Counted from the stretch's first letter, positions 51,076 through 60,253 are shown. The stretch is DNA of 64,000 nucleotides from Bacillus sp. BHET2 (GCF_005938125.1 NZ_VCQN01000004.1:1-64000); one strand, 5' to 3'. Program-made: numbers and translations. Notes: generated by a model from the sequence alone, not told the origin.

Positions 51076-51894
51076 TTATGCAGCTGATTGGCAGGATTGA
51101 GTTCGGTATTCCACTGGACTTAATCCTGCCAATTTTTCTTTTGATCGTTTGTGGTTGTACCAGTGGATATAGTCTTCAATCCGTTTTTTTAATTCTTCAT
51201 AGCTCACTAATCGTTCCCCATAATACATTTCCTGTTTTAAAATGCCAAAGAAATTTTCCATGGAAGCATTGTCTGCGCAGGTCGCTTTTCGTGACATACT
51301 CTGAAATACTTTATTTTCTTTCAATGTCTTCACCCATTGGTTGTGTTGATAATGCCAGCCTTGATCAGAATGGATGGTGGTGCGATAGGTGGCGTGTTTT
51401 TTGACGATTTCGATCGTTTCTTTCAACGGTTCTATGACGAGATCTAATGTTGGTTTCTGCTTGATGTCAAACGCAAGAATTTCTCCATTATAAAGGTCTA
51501 GAATCGGATTCAAATACAATTTTCTATCTCCAAGACATTTGAATTCGGTAATATCGGTCACCAATTTTTGAAGGGGGACCGATGTGCTGAAACGTCGGTT
51601 TAATCGGTTTTTCACTACCTTCCCGACCTTTCCCTTATACGAATTATATTTACGGGATTTGCGCATGAATTTTACACACTTTAAACCTAGTTCTCTCATG
51701 ATGCGATACACTTTTTTATGGTTAACTTGATGACCTGATTTCTTTAATTCTTTCGTAATCCGTTTATATCCATATCGTTCATGAGACTGCTTAAATTGGT
51801 CTGTGATGAGCTCTTTCAGTTTTGTTTCAGCACTCTCTTTCCCAACGTTTTTTACATGATAATGATAGGTTGCTTCAGGAATATCAACGACCAC
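51076..51894 (-). CDS. IS3-family transposase OrfB (DDE integrase domain)
   Basis: 272 residues from the GTG at 51894, but the frame stays open upstream to the slippery site near 51996, so the true product is OrfAB by -1 frameshift. HTH_21 region (ELITDQFKQSHERYGYKRIT), then the DDE core: Asp in LVTDITEFKCLGD, Asp in TIHSDQGWHYQ, Glu in NASMENFFGILKQEMYYGE. All three are intact, so the element may be active. Confidence 0.93.
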   Translation of the reverse strand: MVVDIPEATYHYHVKNVGKESAETKLKELITDQFKQSHERYGYKRITKELKKSGHQVNHKKVYRIMRELGLKCVKFMRKSRKYNSYKGKVGKVVKNRLNRRFSTSVPLQKLVTDITEFKCLGDRKLYLNPILDLYNGEILAFDIKQKPTLDLVIEPLKETIEIVKKHATYRTTIHSDQGWHYQHNQWVKTLKENKVFQSMSRKATCADNASMENFFGILKQEMYYGERLVSYEELKKRIEDYIHWYNHKRSKEKLAGLSPVEYRTQSCQSAA

Positions 51895-51905
51895 GAGAAC
51901 ATCCT

Positions 51906-52469
51906 TTAGTCGAAATCCTTCCTGTTTGATTTCGAGCGCCAGCTTTGCTTGTGCTTTTCGCGATAGGCAATCGTATTCTCCCGAAAAGCTTTCAACTTTT
52001 TTAGATACGTATTTTCTAGCCTCAGTAGCTCGTTCTCACGTTCTAATTCTTCTTCACGTGTTAACGTTGCTTCCTCTTTTTTATTGGATTTCTTGGGTTT
52101 CTTAGACATAGAAGGACGCCCCTTTGATCTTGTTTTCAGGCCTTCTACCCCTTGTTCGCGAAATACTTTCACCCATCGTGCAAGTAAGGCAGGGTTGGTC
52201 AAATTGAATTGCTTAACCGTTTCTGAATAAGAAGCACCTGTAGTTAAAGTGAATTTTACAGCATCTACTTTAAATTGAACAGAATACGCCCTATTCTTTC
52301 TTTTCCTTTTTACCCCCTTCATCCCCTGACTTTTATAGGTGCTCACCCAATTTTTTAATGGAGTAGAACTTGGCATATTATATTTTTTCGCCAATAATTT
52401 ATAGCCAAGATTCCCATACAAATACTCGATCACAAGCTTTTCTTTAAATTCCTCACTATATTTAGCCAT
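51906..52469 (-). CDS. IS3-family OrfA, helix-turn-helix protein
   Basis: 187 residues with two HTH regions (EYLYGNLGYKLLAKKYNMPS and TTGASYSETVKQFNLTNPAL) and a C-terminal leucine-zipper stretch (LERENELLRLENTYLKKLKA). The codons for LKK read CTA AAA AAG; A AAA AAG (minus strand, 52002 to 51996) is the classic slippery heptamer. After a -1 slip the reading continues as RKAQAKLALEIKQEGFRLKD into OrfB. Confidence 0.93.
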   Translation of the reverse strand: MAKYSEEFKEKLVIEYLYGNLGYKLLAKKYNMPSSTPLKNWVSTYKSQGMKGVKRKRKNRAYSVQFKVDAVKFTLTTGASYSETVKQFNLTNPALLARWVKVFREQGVEGLKTRSKGRPSMSKKPKKSNKKEEATLTREEELERENELLRLENTYLKKLKAFRENTIAYREKHKQSWRSKSNRKDFD

Positions 52470-52475
52470 AAAAAC

Positions 52476-52514
52476 ACCCCCAAAAGTTAGTTTTCTACTC
52501 TAACTTTTGGGGGT
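52476..52514. promoter_or_regulatory. Stem-loop at the transposase-proximal end of the IS
   Basis: ACCCCCAAAAGTTAG (52476-52490), 9-base loop, CTAACTTTTGGGGGT (52500-52514): perfect 15-bp arms just upstream of the OrfA start. It can fold in read-through transcripts entering from outside and limit transposase translation. Confidence 0.75.
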
Positions 52515-52612
52515 CGGGTCCCAATCCAATTGAGTAGGGTCTTTTTCATTGTAAACTGACTAGAAATCCGTAAATTTAAAATTTTCTCATAAATATTAAA
52601 AAATAAAAAGGA

Positions 52613-52671
52613 TTTCCCCGATAAATATCGAAATACTTATTAACGGAAGTAAAAAGGAATTATTCCTTAAA
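52613..52671 (+). promoter_or_regulatory. Promoter/operator module before abgT (copy 2)
   Basis: TTTCC, TATTAACGG and AAGGAA-TTA-TTCCTT lie at the same distances as in 45870-45928, and end 24 bases before the abgT start. This shows abgT has its own promoter under the same control and is not silenced by the upstream IS. Confidence 0.7.
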
Positions 52672-52694
52672 ACATTTTATGAAGGAGTGACCTC

Positions 52695-54224
52695 ATGACA
52701 AATCCAAATCTAGAACCGAATACACCGAGAAAAGAGAAGGGATTCCTTCGATTTTTAGGTGGAGTTGAAAAGGTAGGGAATAAACTCCCCGATCCCTTTA
52801 TGTTATTCGTGTACTTATCTGTTTTTATTGTTTTATTCTCATGGTTTATTTCCAGTTTAGGCGTCACGGTTATACACCCGAAAAATGGGGAAGAGCTGGC
52901 GATCAAGAGTCTTGTATCCGGAGAGGGACTTCAATACATTCTGACCTCTATGCTTGATAACTTTACCGGCTTCGCGCCACTCGGTCTCGTGTTGGCTATG
53001 ATGCTGGGGATTGGTTTGGCTGAAAAGGTTGGACTGCTTGAAACGGCGATCAAGAAAACGGTTTTAAATGCTCCAAAGGGATTAATTACATACGCAGTCA
53101 TCATGGTAGGGATTATGGGGAACTTGGCGTCAGATGCTGCGTTTGTTATTATTCCGCCACTCGCGGCCATGATCTTCTATACAGTAGGAAGACATCCGTT
53201 GGCAGGACTTGCTGCAGGATTCTCCGGTGTAGGGGCAGGATTTACGGCTAACTTCATTATTACCGGAACAGATGCATTACTGGCCGGGATTTCAACAGAA
53301 GCGGCTAAAGCGTTCGAAGTCACCGTTACACCTGTGGACAATTGGTACTTCATGATTACTTCAGTCGTGTTCCTGACAGTTGTCGGAGCATTCGTGACTG
53401 AAAAGATCGTGGAGCCAAGACTTGGAACGTACAAAGGGAAAGTCGATAAAGTGTTGGAAGAAGAAAGTCCATTAGAAGGAAAAGCATTACTGAATGCTAC
53501 ATTAGCAGGACTCGCATTTATTCTGCTCTTGGTTGTTTCCATTGTATGGCCGAACTCGCCAATGCGAAATGAAGATGGTGGTATCATTCCATCAACCTTC
53601 CTATCCGGAATTATTCCCATTACCCTGTTCTTCTTTATTGTCATTGCGATCGCTTATGGGGTAACGGTAAAGAAAATCCAGTCAACGAGAGATATTCCGA
53701 AGTATATGACAGAAGCCATGAAAGACATGGGTGGATACATTGTCTTAATCTTTGCAGCTGCTCAGTTCATCGCCTATTTTGACTGGACCAATCTTGGAAC
53801 ATGGGTCGCAGTCAGTGGCGCGAATTTCTTAGAATCAATCAATATGACAGGGCTCGCAGGCATTATCGGTTTTGTTCTATTGACGGCATTGTTGAATCTA
53901 TTAATCTTTAGTGGATCGGCACAATGGGCGCTTGAGGCACCAATTTTCATCCCGATGTTTGCCACACTTGGATATAACCCTGCGTTTGTTCAAGCAGCCT
54001 ACCGGATTGCAGATTCATCCACGAATATCATTACACCGATGAATCCTTATATTATCGTCATCCTGGCCTTCATGCGGGAATACGATAAGAAAGCGGGACT
54101 CGGAACCTTGATTTCTCTGATGCTGCCTTATACGATTGCATTTTTATCAGTTTGGATCGTGCTGCTTCTGGCATTTGCGTTGTTGGGGATTCCGTTTGGT
54201 CCTGAAGTTGGGGTATATTTATAA
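52695..54224 (+). CDS. abgT: AbgT-family transporter
   Basis: 509 residues, about 11-13 membrane helices plus hairpins. AbgT proteins import p-aminobenzoyl-glutamate, and some export sulfonamides. Landmarks: GVEKVGNKLPDPFMLFVYLS near the start, TGFAPLGLVLAMMLGIGLAEKVGLL, LASDAAFVIIPPLAAMIF, NFIITGTDALLAGI and the late SSTNIITPMNPYI. GAAGGAG precedes ATG. The AbgA-like gene upstream and the shared operator make it the uptake partner of the three hydrolases. Confidence 0.95.
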   Translation: MTNPNLEPNTPRKEKGFLRFLGGVEKVGNKLPDPFMLFVYLSVFIVLFSWFISSLGVTVIHPKNGEELAIKSLVSGEGLQYILTSMLDNFTGFAPLGLVLAMMLGIGLAEKVGLLETAIKKTVLNAPKGLITYAVIMVGIMGNLASDAAFVIIPPLAAMIFYTVGRHPLAGLAAGFSGVGAGFTANFIITGTDALLAGISTEAAKAFEVTVTPVDNWYFMITSVVFLTVVGAFVTEKIVEPRLGTYKGKVDKVLEEESPLEGKALLNATLAGLAFILLLVVSIVWPNSPMRNEDGGIIPSTFLSGIIPITLFFFIVIAIAYGVTVKKIQSTRDIPKYMTEAMKDMGGYIVLIFAAAQFIAYFDWTNLGTWVAVSGANFLESINMTGLAGIIGFVLLTALLNLLIFSGSAQWALEAPIFIPMFATLGYNPAFVQAAYRIADSSTNIITPMNPYIIVILAFMREYDKKAGLGTLISLMLPYTIAFLSVWIVLLLAFALLGIPFGPEVGVYL

Positions 54225-54228
54225 TATG

Positions 54229-54261
54229 AAAAAGTCCAGTTCATATGAGCTGGACTTTTTT
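54229..54261 (+). terminator. Rho-independent terminator
   Basis: AAAAAGTCCAG, loop TTCATATGAG, CTGGACTTTTTT; directly after abgT. Confidence 0.93.
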
Positions 54262-54393
54262 CAGGTTTCACATATACCTTTTCGAAAATGGACATAGTCT
54301 TTGACAAGGAGTAATACATTAAATTTGTAAAAATGGATACAATTTGAAACAATGAAAATACAAAAAAATCAAATCAAGGGGTTGTCACTACAT

Positions 54394-56400
54394 ATGATAA
54401 AAAGAATCCTTCTGCTCTGTTTCTTTGCTACTCTCAGTCTACTGGTCGCAGGATGTCAGGAGAAACCTCAGCCTGATGATCGCCTGCAGGAATACGTGGA
54501 TCTTTGGAATAAAGGAAAGTTTGATAGTATGTTCTCCGACTATGTAAATTCTTCTACCAAAGAAACATTCAAAAAAGAAGATTTCGTCACAAGATACAAA
54601 GATATCTATAAAGACTTAGAAGTGAAGGATGTAAAAGTATCCTTTGAAAAGCCTGATAAAGAAGTGGAGTGGGACAAAGAAACAAAAGCAGAATTCCCTA
54701 TGACTATTTCATTTCAAACCTTGGCTGGTGAGGTTTCATATGAAAAAGAGATCACTTTAACTAAAGAGAAAAAGGATGAGGATGAAAACTGGTTCGTCGC
54801 TTGGGAGCCTTCGTTTATCCTTCCAGAGATGGAAAAGGGAGATAAAGTTGGCGTGGATAGCATTTCTGCCAAGCGCGGGGAAATCCTAGACCGGAATCAG
54901 CAGCCTCTTGCCATCAATGGGGAAGCATTCGAGCTTGGAATTGTTCCGAAAGAGTTCAATGACGGTGATTTAGACAAACTATCGAAATTGATTGATTTGT
55001 CATCCGAGTCCATTCAAAGCAAGCTGGATCAGAGCTGGGTGAAGCCTGAATTCTTCGTGCCTATTAAGAAGATTGCCCTATCAGAACGACCTTTAGCTCT
55101 AGAGGTGATTGAACTGGGAGGGCTTTACTCTAAACGGGTGCCGGCGAGGGAATACCCGTACGGAGAGGCTACAGCCCATCTGACTGGTTATATCGGAAAG
55201 CTGACGGCAGAGAAACTGGAAAAGCTTAAAGACAAAGGCTATACAGCTCAGTCCTTAATGGGTCTAAGCGGAGCAGAAGAAGTCTATGAAGATCAACTGC
55301 GAGGCAAAGACGGTAAGCAAATCTATCTGAAGAAACAAGAGTCAGAAGATCTTGTAACCGTAGTCGAGCAGCCAGTGGAGGATGGTAAGAACATTTCACT
55401 GACGATTGACGCGGAAATGCAAAAGAAGATATACGAGCAAATGAAGGATGAAGCAGGAACGGCTGCAGCCCTTAATCCACAAACAGGGGAAGCACTTGCT
55501 CTTGTCAGTACACCGGCCTATGATCCCAATGAGTTTGTATTAGGGATCAGTTCTGAAAAGTATAAAAAACTGGCGGACGATCCGACTAAGCCATTGCGAA
55601 ATCGTATCCCCCTTGCCTATTCACCAGGCTCGACGATGAAGGGTATCACGGCTTCAGTCGGGCTGAAGTCAGGGAAGCTCGATCCAAATAAAATATATGA
55701 TATCCAAGGGAAGACGTGGAAAAAGGATGAATCATGGGGGAATTATAAAGTTGTCCGTGTCTTTGCGAATGAGAGCAAGGTGGACCTGGAAAGTGCCCTT
55801 AAATTCTCTGATAATATTTATTTTGCCCGTGTAGGGATGGAAATGGGTACCGATACCTTTATTGCTGGATTGAAGGACTTCGGGTTTGGAGAGGATATTC
55901 CGTTCTCTTATCCAATGTACAAATCTCAAGTTTCTAACGATGGTAAAATCTCCAAAGAAGTCCAGTTAGCCGATTCAGCCTTTGGTCAGGGTGAGATACT
56001 GATGAGTATTGTACACCTGGCAAGTGCATACGGTGGGATCATCAACGATGGAAATATGATGAAACCTAGACTTCTGATGGATGAAGAACAGGAAGTATGG
56101 AAGAAAGATCTGCTGACGAAAGAACAAGCCGACATGATGAAAACCAATTTGCGCAAAGTCGTCACAGAAGGTATTGCCGGAAAAGCCAGTGTGGAAGGAA
56201 AAGCGATTGCTGGGAAGACCGGGACGGCAGAGATCAAGTCAGAACAGGGGACAACGGGAACAGAAAATGGATTATTTGTTTCCTATGATCAGAATGACCC
56301 GTCCATGGTCCTCGCGATGCTCCTTGAAGACGTACAGGATGCTGGCGGGAGTACCCATACGGTTCAAGTGGCAAAGAAGTTTTATGATAGTTGGAAATAA
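54394..56400 (+). CDS. pbpC: Penicillin-binding protein 3-like transpeptidase (PbpC / MecA-like architecture)
   Basis: Class B transpeptidase, 668 residues, as B. subtilis PBP3. The N-terminus is a lipoprotein-like signal (LLVAGCQEKP), followed by an NTF2-like MecA_N domain (~25-145), a PBP dimerisation domain (~150-320, AKRGEILDRNQQPLAING) and the transpeptidase. Active-site motifs are SPGSTMK (Ser near 412), SDN in KFSDNIYFA, and KTGTAE. The ATG at 54394 gives the lipobox at the right distance; an ATG at 54352 is in frame but would extend the signal. Members of this group can have low beta-lactam affinity. Confidence 0.93.
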   Translation: MIKRILLLCFFATLSLLVAGCQEKPQPDDRLQEYVDLWNKGKFDSMFSDYVNSSTKETFKKEDFVTRYKDIYKDLEVKDVKVSFEKPDKEVEWDKETKAEFPMTISFQTLAGEVSYEKEITLTKEKKDEDENWFVAWEPSFILPEMEKGDKVGVDSISAKRGEILDRNQQPLAINGEAFELGIVPKEFNDGDLDKLSKLIDLSSESIQSKLDQSWVKPEFFVPIKKIALSERPLALEVIELGGLYSKRVPAREYPYGEATAHLTGYIGKLTAEKLEKLKDKGYTAQSLMGLSGAEEVYEDQLRGKDGKQIYLKKQESEDLVTVVEQPVEDGKNISLTIDAEMQKKIYEQMKDEAGTAAALNPQTGEALALVSTPAYDPNEFVLGISSEKYKKLADDPTKPLRNRIPLAYSPGSTMKGITASVGLKSGKLDPNKIYDIQGKTWKKDESWGNYKVVRVFANESKVDLESALKFSDNIYFARVGMEMGTDTFIAGLKDFGFGEDIPFSYPMYKSQVSNDGKISKEVQLADSAFGQGEILMSIVHLASAYGGIINDGNMMKPRLLMDEEQEVWKKDLLTKEQADMMKTNLRKVVTEGIAGKASVEGKAIAGKTGTAEIKSEQGTTGTENGLFVSYDQNDPSMVLAMLLEDVQDAGGSTHTVQVAKKFYDSWK

Positions 56401-56404
56401 TGGA

Positions 56405-56432
56405 AGGGAGGGGCTGATGCTCCTCTCTTTTT
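56405..56432 (+). terminator. Rho-independent terminator
   Basis: AGGGAGGGGC, TGAT, GCTCCTCTCT then TTTT; ten pairs including three G-T, right after pbpC. Confidence 0.75.
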
Positions 56433-56534
56433 GTTATCATGTTCCAACACGCTTTTCCCAACGATTCCGCTTTCAATTTGTGGTATGATAAACGGAATAA
56501 CCAACGTGGTTGAAATTCAACAGGAGTGATCAAA

Positions 56535-57602
56535 TTGAATTTATTTTTAACGGGATCGACAGGCTTTCTGGGAGGAAGGCTCATCAAGAACCTTTTACAA
56601 TATAAGCAAAACGAAGTCTATATTTTAGTCAGAAATGTAGAAAAGGCAGAGAGATTAAGAGATTCTTTCTTCGTGGATGAACAAAAGAGAATTCATATTT
56701 TTCAAGGGGATATTATCCTTCCGAATGCCGGACTGACTAAGGATGATCGGGAGTGGCTAACGGGTAAGATCGATGCTGTGTATCACCTGGCAGCTCTTGT
56801 GAAATTTGATCAAGATTTGCGTGATGAACTATTCGCAGCGAATTACGACGGGACGAAGCATATACTTGAACTGGCAACACGTCTTCAAGTGAAGAAGTTT
56901 TACTATGTGAGTACGGCTTACACTGTAGGGAAGCTTCCTAAAGGGGTAGAAGAGCTGTATCCAACAGACGGGGAGTTCCATAACCCATATGAGGAAAGTA
57001 AGGTGAAATCGGAACATCTTGTTGCTTCCTATAGAAATCAGATGGATGTGTCTATTTTCCGACCAGCGATCATCGTGGGTGATTCCAAAACCGGTGAAGC
57101 TGATTCCCAGTTTACGTTGTATGGATTCATGCGCGCTCTCGGAGTGTTCAAGCGTAAGACGGCGAGGCGTGGAGGAGAAGAACGTAGCTACAGACTAGTT
57201 GCTGCCAAGAACGGTACATCGAATCTCGTTCCAGTAGACTATGTAGCAGACATTTTAAGCCTGGCTCCTGACAGAGCTCAGCCGGACAAAATCTATCATA
57301 TTACCAATCCGAATCCGCCAGAAAATATCGAGTTGTTAAATATGCTCAAAGACGCACTCGAATTTAAAAACTTATCGGTTTTTGAAAACACGGGTGAATA
57401 TGAATTGGATGAAGAAGAGGTAAAGCTTAATAGCTTGATTGAGGTGTTCAAGGTGTACCTTGCTGGTGCACTGACGTTTGATGATCGCAATACTCAAAAG
57501 TTGATTGAAGGTACGGGGATCGCTCATTTGGATATGACGGAAGAGACGATTGAGATGATTATTCGGGCAGGTTGTCAGGGAGAAGGAAAAGTGAGAATGT
57601 AA
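56535..57602 (+). CDS. SDR-family NAD(P)-dependent reductase (NAD_binding_4 / thioester-reductase-like)
   Basis: About 355 residues. Extended-SDR Rossmann motif LTGSTGFLGGRLIKNLL at the N-terminus, GDIILPNAGL, VYHLAALVKFD, NYDGTKHILELA, the catalytic YVSTAYTVGK region and the YEESK active Tyr/Lys. FRPAIIVGDSKTGE follows. The TTG at 56535 has CAGGAG at eight bases; the GTG at 56526 overlaps that site. The carboxyl-reductase-like family acts on acyl thioesters or lipids; no carrier protein gene is near, so the substrate is unknown. Confidence 0.85.
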   Translation: MNLFLTGSTGFLGGRLIKNLLQYKQNEVYILVRNVEKAERLRDSFFVDEQKRIHIFQGDIILPNAGLTKDDREWLTGKIDAVYHLAALVKFDQDLRDELFAANYDGTKHILELATRLQVKKFYYVSTAYTVGKLPKGVEELYPTDGEFHNPYEESKVKSEHLVASYRNQMDVSIFRPAIIVGDSKTGEADSQFTLYGFMRALGVFKRKTARRGGEERSYRLVAAKNGTSNLVPVDYVADILSLAPDRAQPDKIYHITNPNPPENIELLNMLKDALEFKNLSVFENTGEYELDEEEVKLNSLIEVFKVYLAGALTFDDRNTQKLIEGTGIAHLDMTEETIEMIIRAGCQGEGKVRM

Positions 57603-57608
57603 CTAGTG

Positions 57609-57637
57609 ATCAGAGGTGACTTGCCTCTGATTTTTTT
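57609..57637 (+). terminator. Rho-independent terminator
   Basis: ATCAGAGG, loop TGACTTG, CCTCTGAT, then seven T. Confidence 0.93.
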
Positions 57638-57695
57638 ATGGGTCTATGACGATGTTGACAATAAACAAATTTCCAATGCTAAAGAAATGCATTAG

Positions 57696-57764
57696 AAAAG
57701 ATTAGAGGTTTATGAATCAGTAGGATATAAATTGAAGGGTGAAGGAAAAGACCTGGATAAGTAA
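57696..57764 (+). pseudogene. 3' remnant of a lost gene, GNAT-like ending
   Basis: An open tail of 22 codons (KRLEVYESVGYKLKGEGKDL) up to a TAA resembles the closing beta-strand region of GNAT acetyltransferases (ALxLYExxGFK). It is preceded by a stop and no start or ribosome site. Probably debris of a deleted gene. Confidence 0.35.
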
Positions 57765-57805
57765 ACAAATTTAGTCAGGGTGAAGTGATAGTGAGGATGT
57801 GAATA

Positions 57806-58045
57806 TTATTGCTCCATCCCAACCCGTCTCATTACTTTATGAAGTTCCTTTTTATGATCCCAATTTTCCTTCACCAGGATGGCGATATTGTCCTGCGTAT
57901 CCTGTTGATTTTCTTCGAGGACGTTCATTCTGGATTCGAGCTTGTCCATGCGGTTTTCTAATCTCGTCATACGTTCATCCATGTTGTTCTCAAAGCGCGT
58001 CAAGTGTCCTTGGAGCTCCTTGATTGCTTGTAATACCTGATCCAT
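57806..58045 (-). CDS. Small coiled-coil protein of unknown function
   Basis: 79 residues, nearly all one long coiled coil with heptads: LTRFENNMDERMTRLENRMD, then KLESRMNVLEENQQDTQDNI, ending in a basic tail. AAGGAGGTG lies 10 bases before the ATG at 58045, an excellent site; the open frame starting at 58129 is longer but lacks one. It is a monocistronic unit. Coiled-coil mini-proteins of this kind are frequent in Bacillus and mostly unstudied. Confidence 0.8.
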   Translation of the reverse strand: MDQVLQAIKELQGHLTRFENNMDERMTRLENRMDKLESRMNVLEENQQDTQDNIAILVKENWDHKKELHKVMRRVGMEQ

Positions 58046-58220
58046 TGTCTTTTCACCTCCTTGTGCACTTATTATAACACAGAATTTGGGAATATTACCT
58101 TCACAATCACTGGAAAAAATCATCCCCAATCATACGGTTTTGCCTTTAAATATGGTAATATAAGAAAATGTAAAGAGAGAAATTAACGATACCCATTACA
58201 TAGAGTTAGGAGAATGATCA

Positions 58221-59147
58221 ATGAGTAAAACACTAATTTTCGGACACAAAAATCCGGACACTGACACAATCACGTCTGCACTAGTTTATGCTGATTTGAA
58301 AACAAAAATCGGGATGGACGTTGAGCCGATACGCTTAGGTGAAGTGAACGGTGAAACACAATACGCCCTTGATTACTTTAACGTCGATGCACCACGTTTA
58401 GTAGAGAAGGTTGCAACTGAGACCGATACAGTCATCCTCGTTGACCACAACGAACGCCAGCAAAGTGCAGAAGACATTGAGGAAGTCCGCGTTCTTGAAG
58501 TAATCGATCACCACCGTATCGCCAACTTTGAAACGTCAGATCCCCTATACTACCGCGCTGAGCCGGTTGGATGTACGGCAACGATCTTAAACAAGATCTA
58601 CAAGGAAAAAGGAGTAGAGGTAACGAAGGAAATGGCTGGACTGATGCTGTCAGCGATTATCTCCGACTCCCTACTATTCAAATCTCCTACATGTACAGAT
58701 GAAGACGTTGAAGCAGCAAACGAGCTCGCTGAAATCGCTGGTGTCGATCCCCAAGTATATGGCCTGGAAATGCTGAAGGCCGGTGCGAACATGAGCACAA
58801 AATCAGTGGCGGAGCTTGTAACCCTTGATGCGAAAGAATTCTCCATGGGCAACGCGAAGGTTGAAGTCGCTCAAGTCAACGTTGTGGACACGAATGATGT
58901 ATTCGGACGCCAAGCAGAAGTGGAAGCAGCAATGGAAACAATGATCAAGGAAAAAGGATTAGATCTTTTCTTATTGGTTGTGACAGACATCTTGGAAAAC
59001 GACTCAATGGCACTCGCTCTTGGAAGTAAAGCGGCGGAAGTTGAAAAAGCGTTTAACGTGACGCTTGAAAATAATACAGCACTGTTAAAGGGTGTTGTTT
59101 CTCGTAAGAAGCAAATCGTTCCTGTGTTGACGGATACGATGAAATAA
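58221..59147 (+). CDS. ppaC: Manganese-dependent inorganic pyrophosphatase
   Basis: Hydrolyses pyrophosphate; family II (DHH) enzyme of 308 residues. Metal and phosphate motifs: [19 protein letters not shown] at the N-terminus, [21 protein letters not shown] (the DHH box), [13 protein letters not shown], and the C-terminal DHHA2 domain ending in [10 protein letters not shown] with the SRKKQ substrate-binding motif. AGTTAGGAG precedes ATG. Confidence 0.97.
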   Translation: MSKTLIFGHKNPDTDTITSALVYADLKTKIGMDVEPIRLGEVNGETQYALDYFNVDAPRLVEKVATETDTVILVDHNERQQSAEDIEEVRVLEVIDHHRIANFETSDPLYYRAEPVGCTATILNKIYKEKGVEVTKEMAGLMLSAIISDSLLFKSPTCTDEDVEAANELAEIAGVDPQVYGLEMLKAGANMSTKSVAELVTLDAKEFSMGNAKVEVAQVNVVDTNDVFGRQAEVEAAMETMIKEKGLDLFLLVVTDILENDSMALALGSKAAEVEKAFNVTLENNTALLKGVVSRKKQIVPVLTDTMK

Positions 59148-59465
59148 TAAGGCTCTCAATGAGTGTGAGCTAAATATGATAAAAAATGAAAGAAACAGTA
59201 TTCCTACTATTCAACCTAAACTCGACCACTGCACACTTTGAAAACAGCTGTTTTGTTAACGTGTATGGTTTTAGATTAGAATGAAGTCAGAAATTCATGC
59301 TTAGAAAGTTGATTGGAGCGGAAATCAACCAGCACTCACTAAATAAAAGATGGAGCAGTCCTTAGAGGCTGCTTCTTTTTTATGGAATTTATACTGTAAT
59401 AGATCGTCTTGTTTTTGTGGTAGTATTAAAATTGTATAATAATTCCACATGAAGGGCGTGTTTTA
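59148..59465. other. Intergenic region with a deleted relic of the dispersed element
   Basis: GTTGATTGGAGCGGAAATCAAC (59308 to 59329) equals the two inner flanks of the 4779-5088 element (reverse orientation) joined directly, with the GC-rich core missing. A weak terminator-like hairpin (GAGCAGTCC...GGCTGCTTC plus T-run) lies at about 59350-59381. The remainder shows no gene. Confidence 0.55.
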
Positions 59466-60212
59466 ATGAGCTATTTTTTTCTATTCCTAATTGTATTACT
59501 TGCCTTCTTCGCCTCAACCCCATTGATTAAAGGTAAGATCGGTGAAGGCAAGGTTCGATATCACTTGGGGAAACTCAATCCGGAACACTATGTTGTTTTA
59601 CATGATCTACTTATCCCTGCACAAGATGGGAAGACCACACAGATTGATCACGTTGTCTTATCTAAAGCAGGTATTTTCGTTATTGAAACGAAGAATTATC
59701 AGGGATGGATCTATGGAAGTGAAAATAGTAAAAAATGGACCCAGGTCATTTATAAACGTAAGCAATCGTTTCAAAACCCTTTCCACCAAAACTATGGACA
59801 TATTAAAGCAATTGAGCGAATCATTGGCGATCACATTCAGCCACCATATTTTTCAGTCATTGCCTTTGATCCCAAATCCACTATTAAAAAAATGGAGATT
59901 TCCTCACACCGATCTTTCGTCATTTATTCCAATCAGCTTGTAAAACTAATTGAAAATCATGACGAAATTGCCCTTAATCCATTTCAGATAAAAGGGATAT
60001 CTCACAGGCTGCAACTAAAGAACATTGGTGAGAAGGGAGCTGCAAAAGCACACGTAAAGCAAGTCAGGGCAGATCAGCAAGATAAAAAGATGAAAGTGAA
60101 TGCGGGAGTATGTCCGAAATGCGGGAATCCATTGGTGTTACGTACCCGCAAAAATGGGAAGGGATCTTTTAAAGGCTGCAGCAGTTTTCCGAAGTGCCGG
60201 TTTATTGCCTAG
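59466..60212 (+). CDS. NERD-domain protein with topoisomerase-type zinc finger
   Basis: 248 residues: one N-terminal membrane helix (1-18), a NERD nuclease-related domain (~25-140) with the fingerprints IGEGKVRYHLGKL, QIDHVVLSKAGIFVIETKNYQG (read in parts; D and E-T-K are the nuclease-like residues) and a C-terminal zinc finger (~210-248) with VCPKCGNPLVLRTRKNGKGS and FKGCSSFPKCRF. NERD proteins are suspected nucleases acting at the membrane. ATG at 59466 follows GAAGGGCGTG. No partner gene is obvious. Confidence 0.88.
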   Translation: MSYFFLFLIVLLAFFASTPLIKGKIGEGKVRYHLGKLNPEHYVVLHDLLIPAQDGKTTQIDHVVLSKAGIFVIETKNYQGWIYGSENSKKWTQVIYKRKQSFQNPFHQNYGHIKAIERIIGDHIQPPYFSVIAFDPKSTIKKMEISSHRSFVIYSNQLVKLIENHDEIALNPFQIKGISHRLQLKNIGEKGAAKAHVKQVRADQQDKKMKVNAGVCPKCGNPLVLRTRKNGKGSFKGCSSFPKCRFIA

Positions 60213-60253
60213 TGGGTATATAGTTTGATGAAAATAAGGGGAAGAATGGCATC

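Larger units (their letters stand above)
51028..52548 (-). mobile_element. IS3-family insertion sequence (IS150-like), 1.52 kb
   Basis: Terminal inverted repeats: left TGAAAAGACCCTACTCAA (51028-51045), right TTGAGTAGGGTCTTTTTCA (52530-52548), with TG...CA ends and further inner similarity around CCCCCAAAAGTTAGAG. It encodes OrfA and OrfB on the minus strand, apparently intact. It separates the M20/regulator genes from abgT. No clear short target duplication is visible (AAA on the left, TTG on the right). Confidence 0.92.

Noticed and set aside
51021..52551. Target-site duplication of the IS
   Set aside because: Flanking triplets (AAA and TTG) do not match, and shifting the ends by one to three bases gives no better pair.
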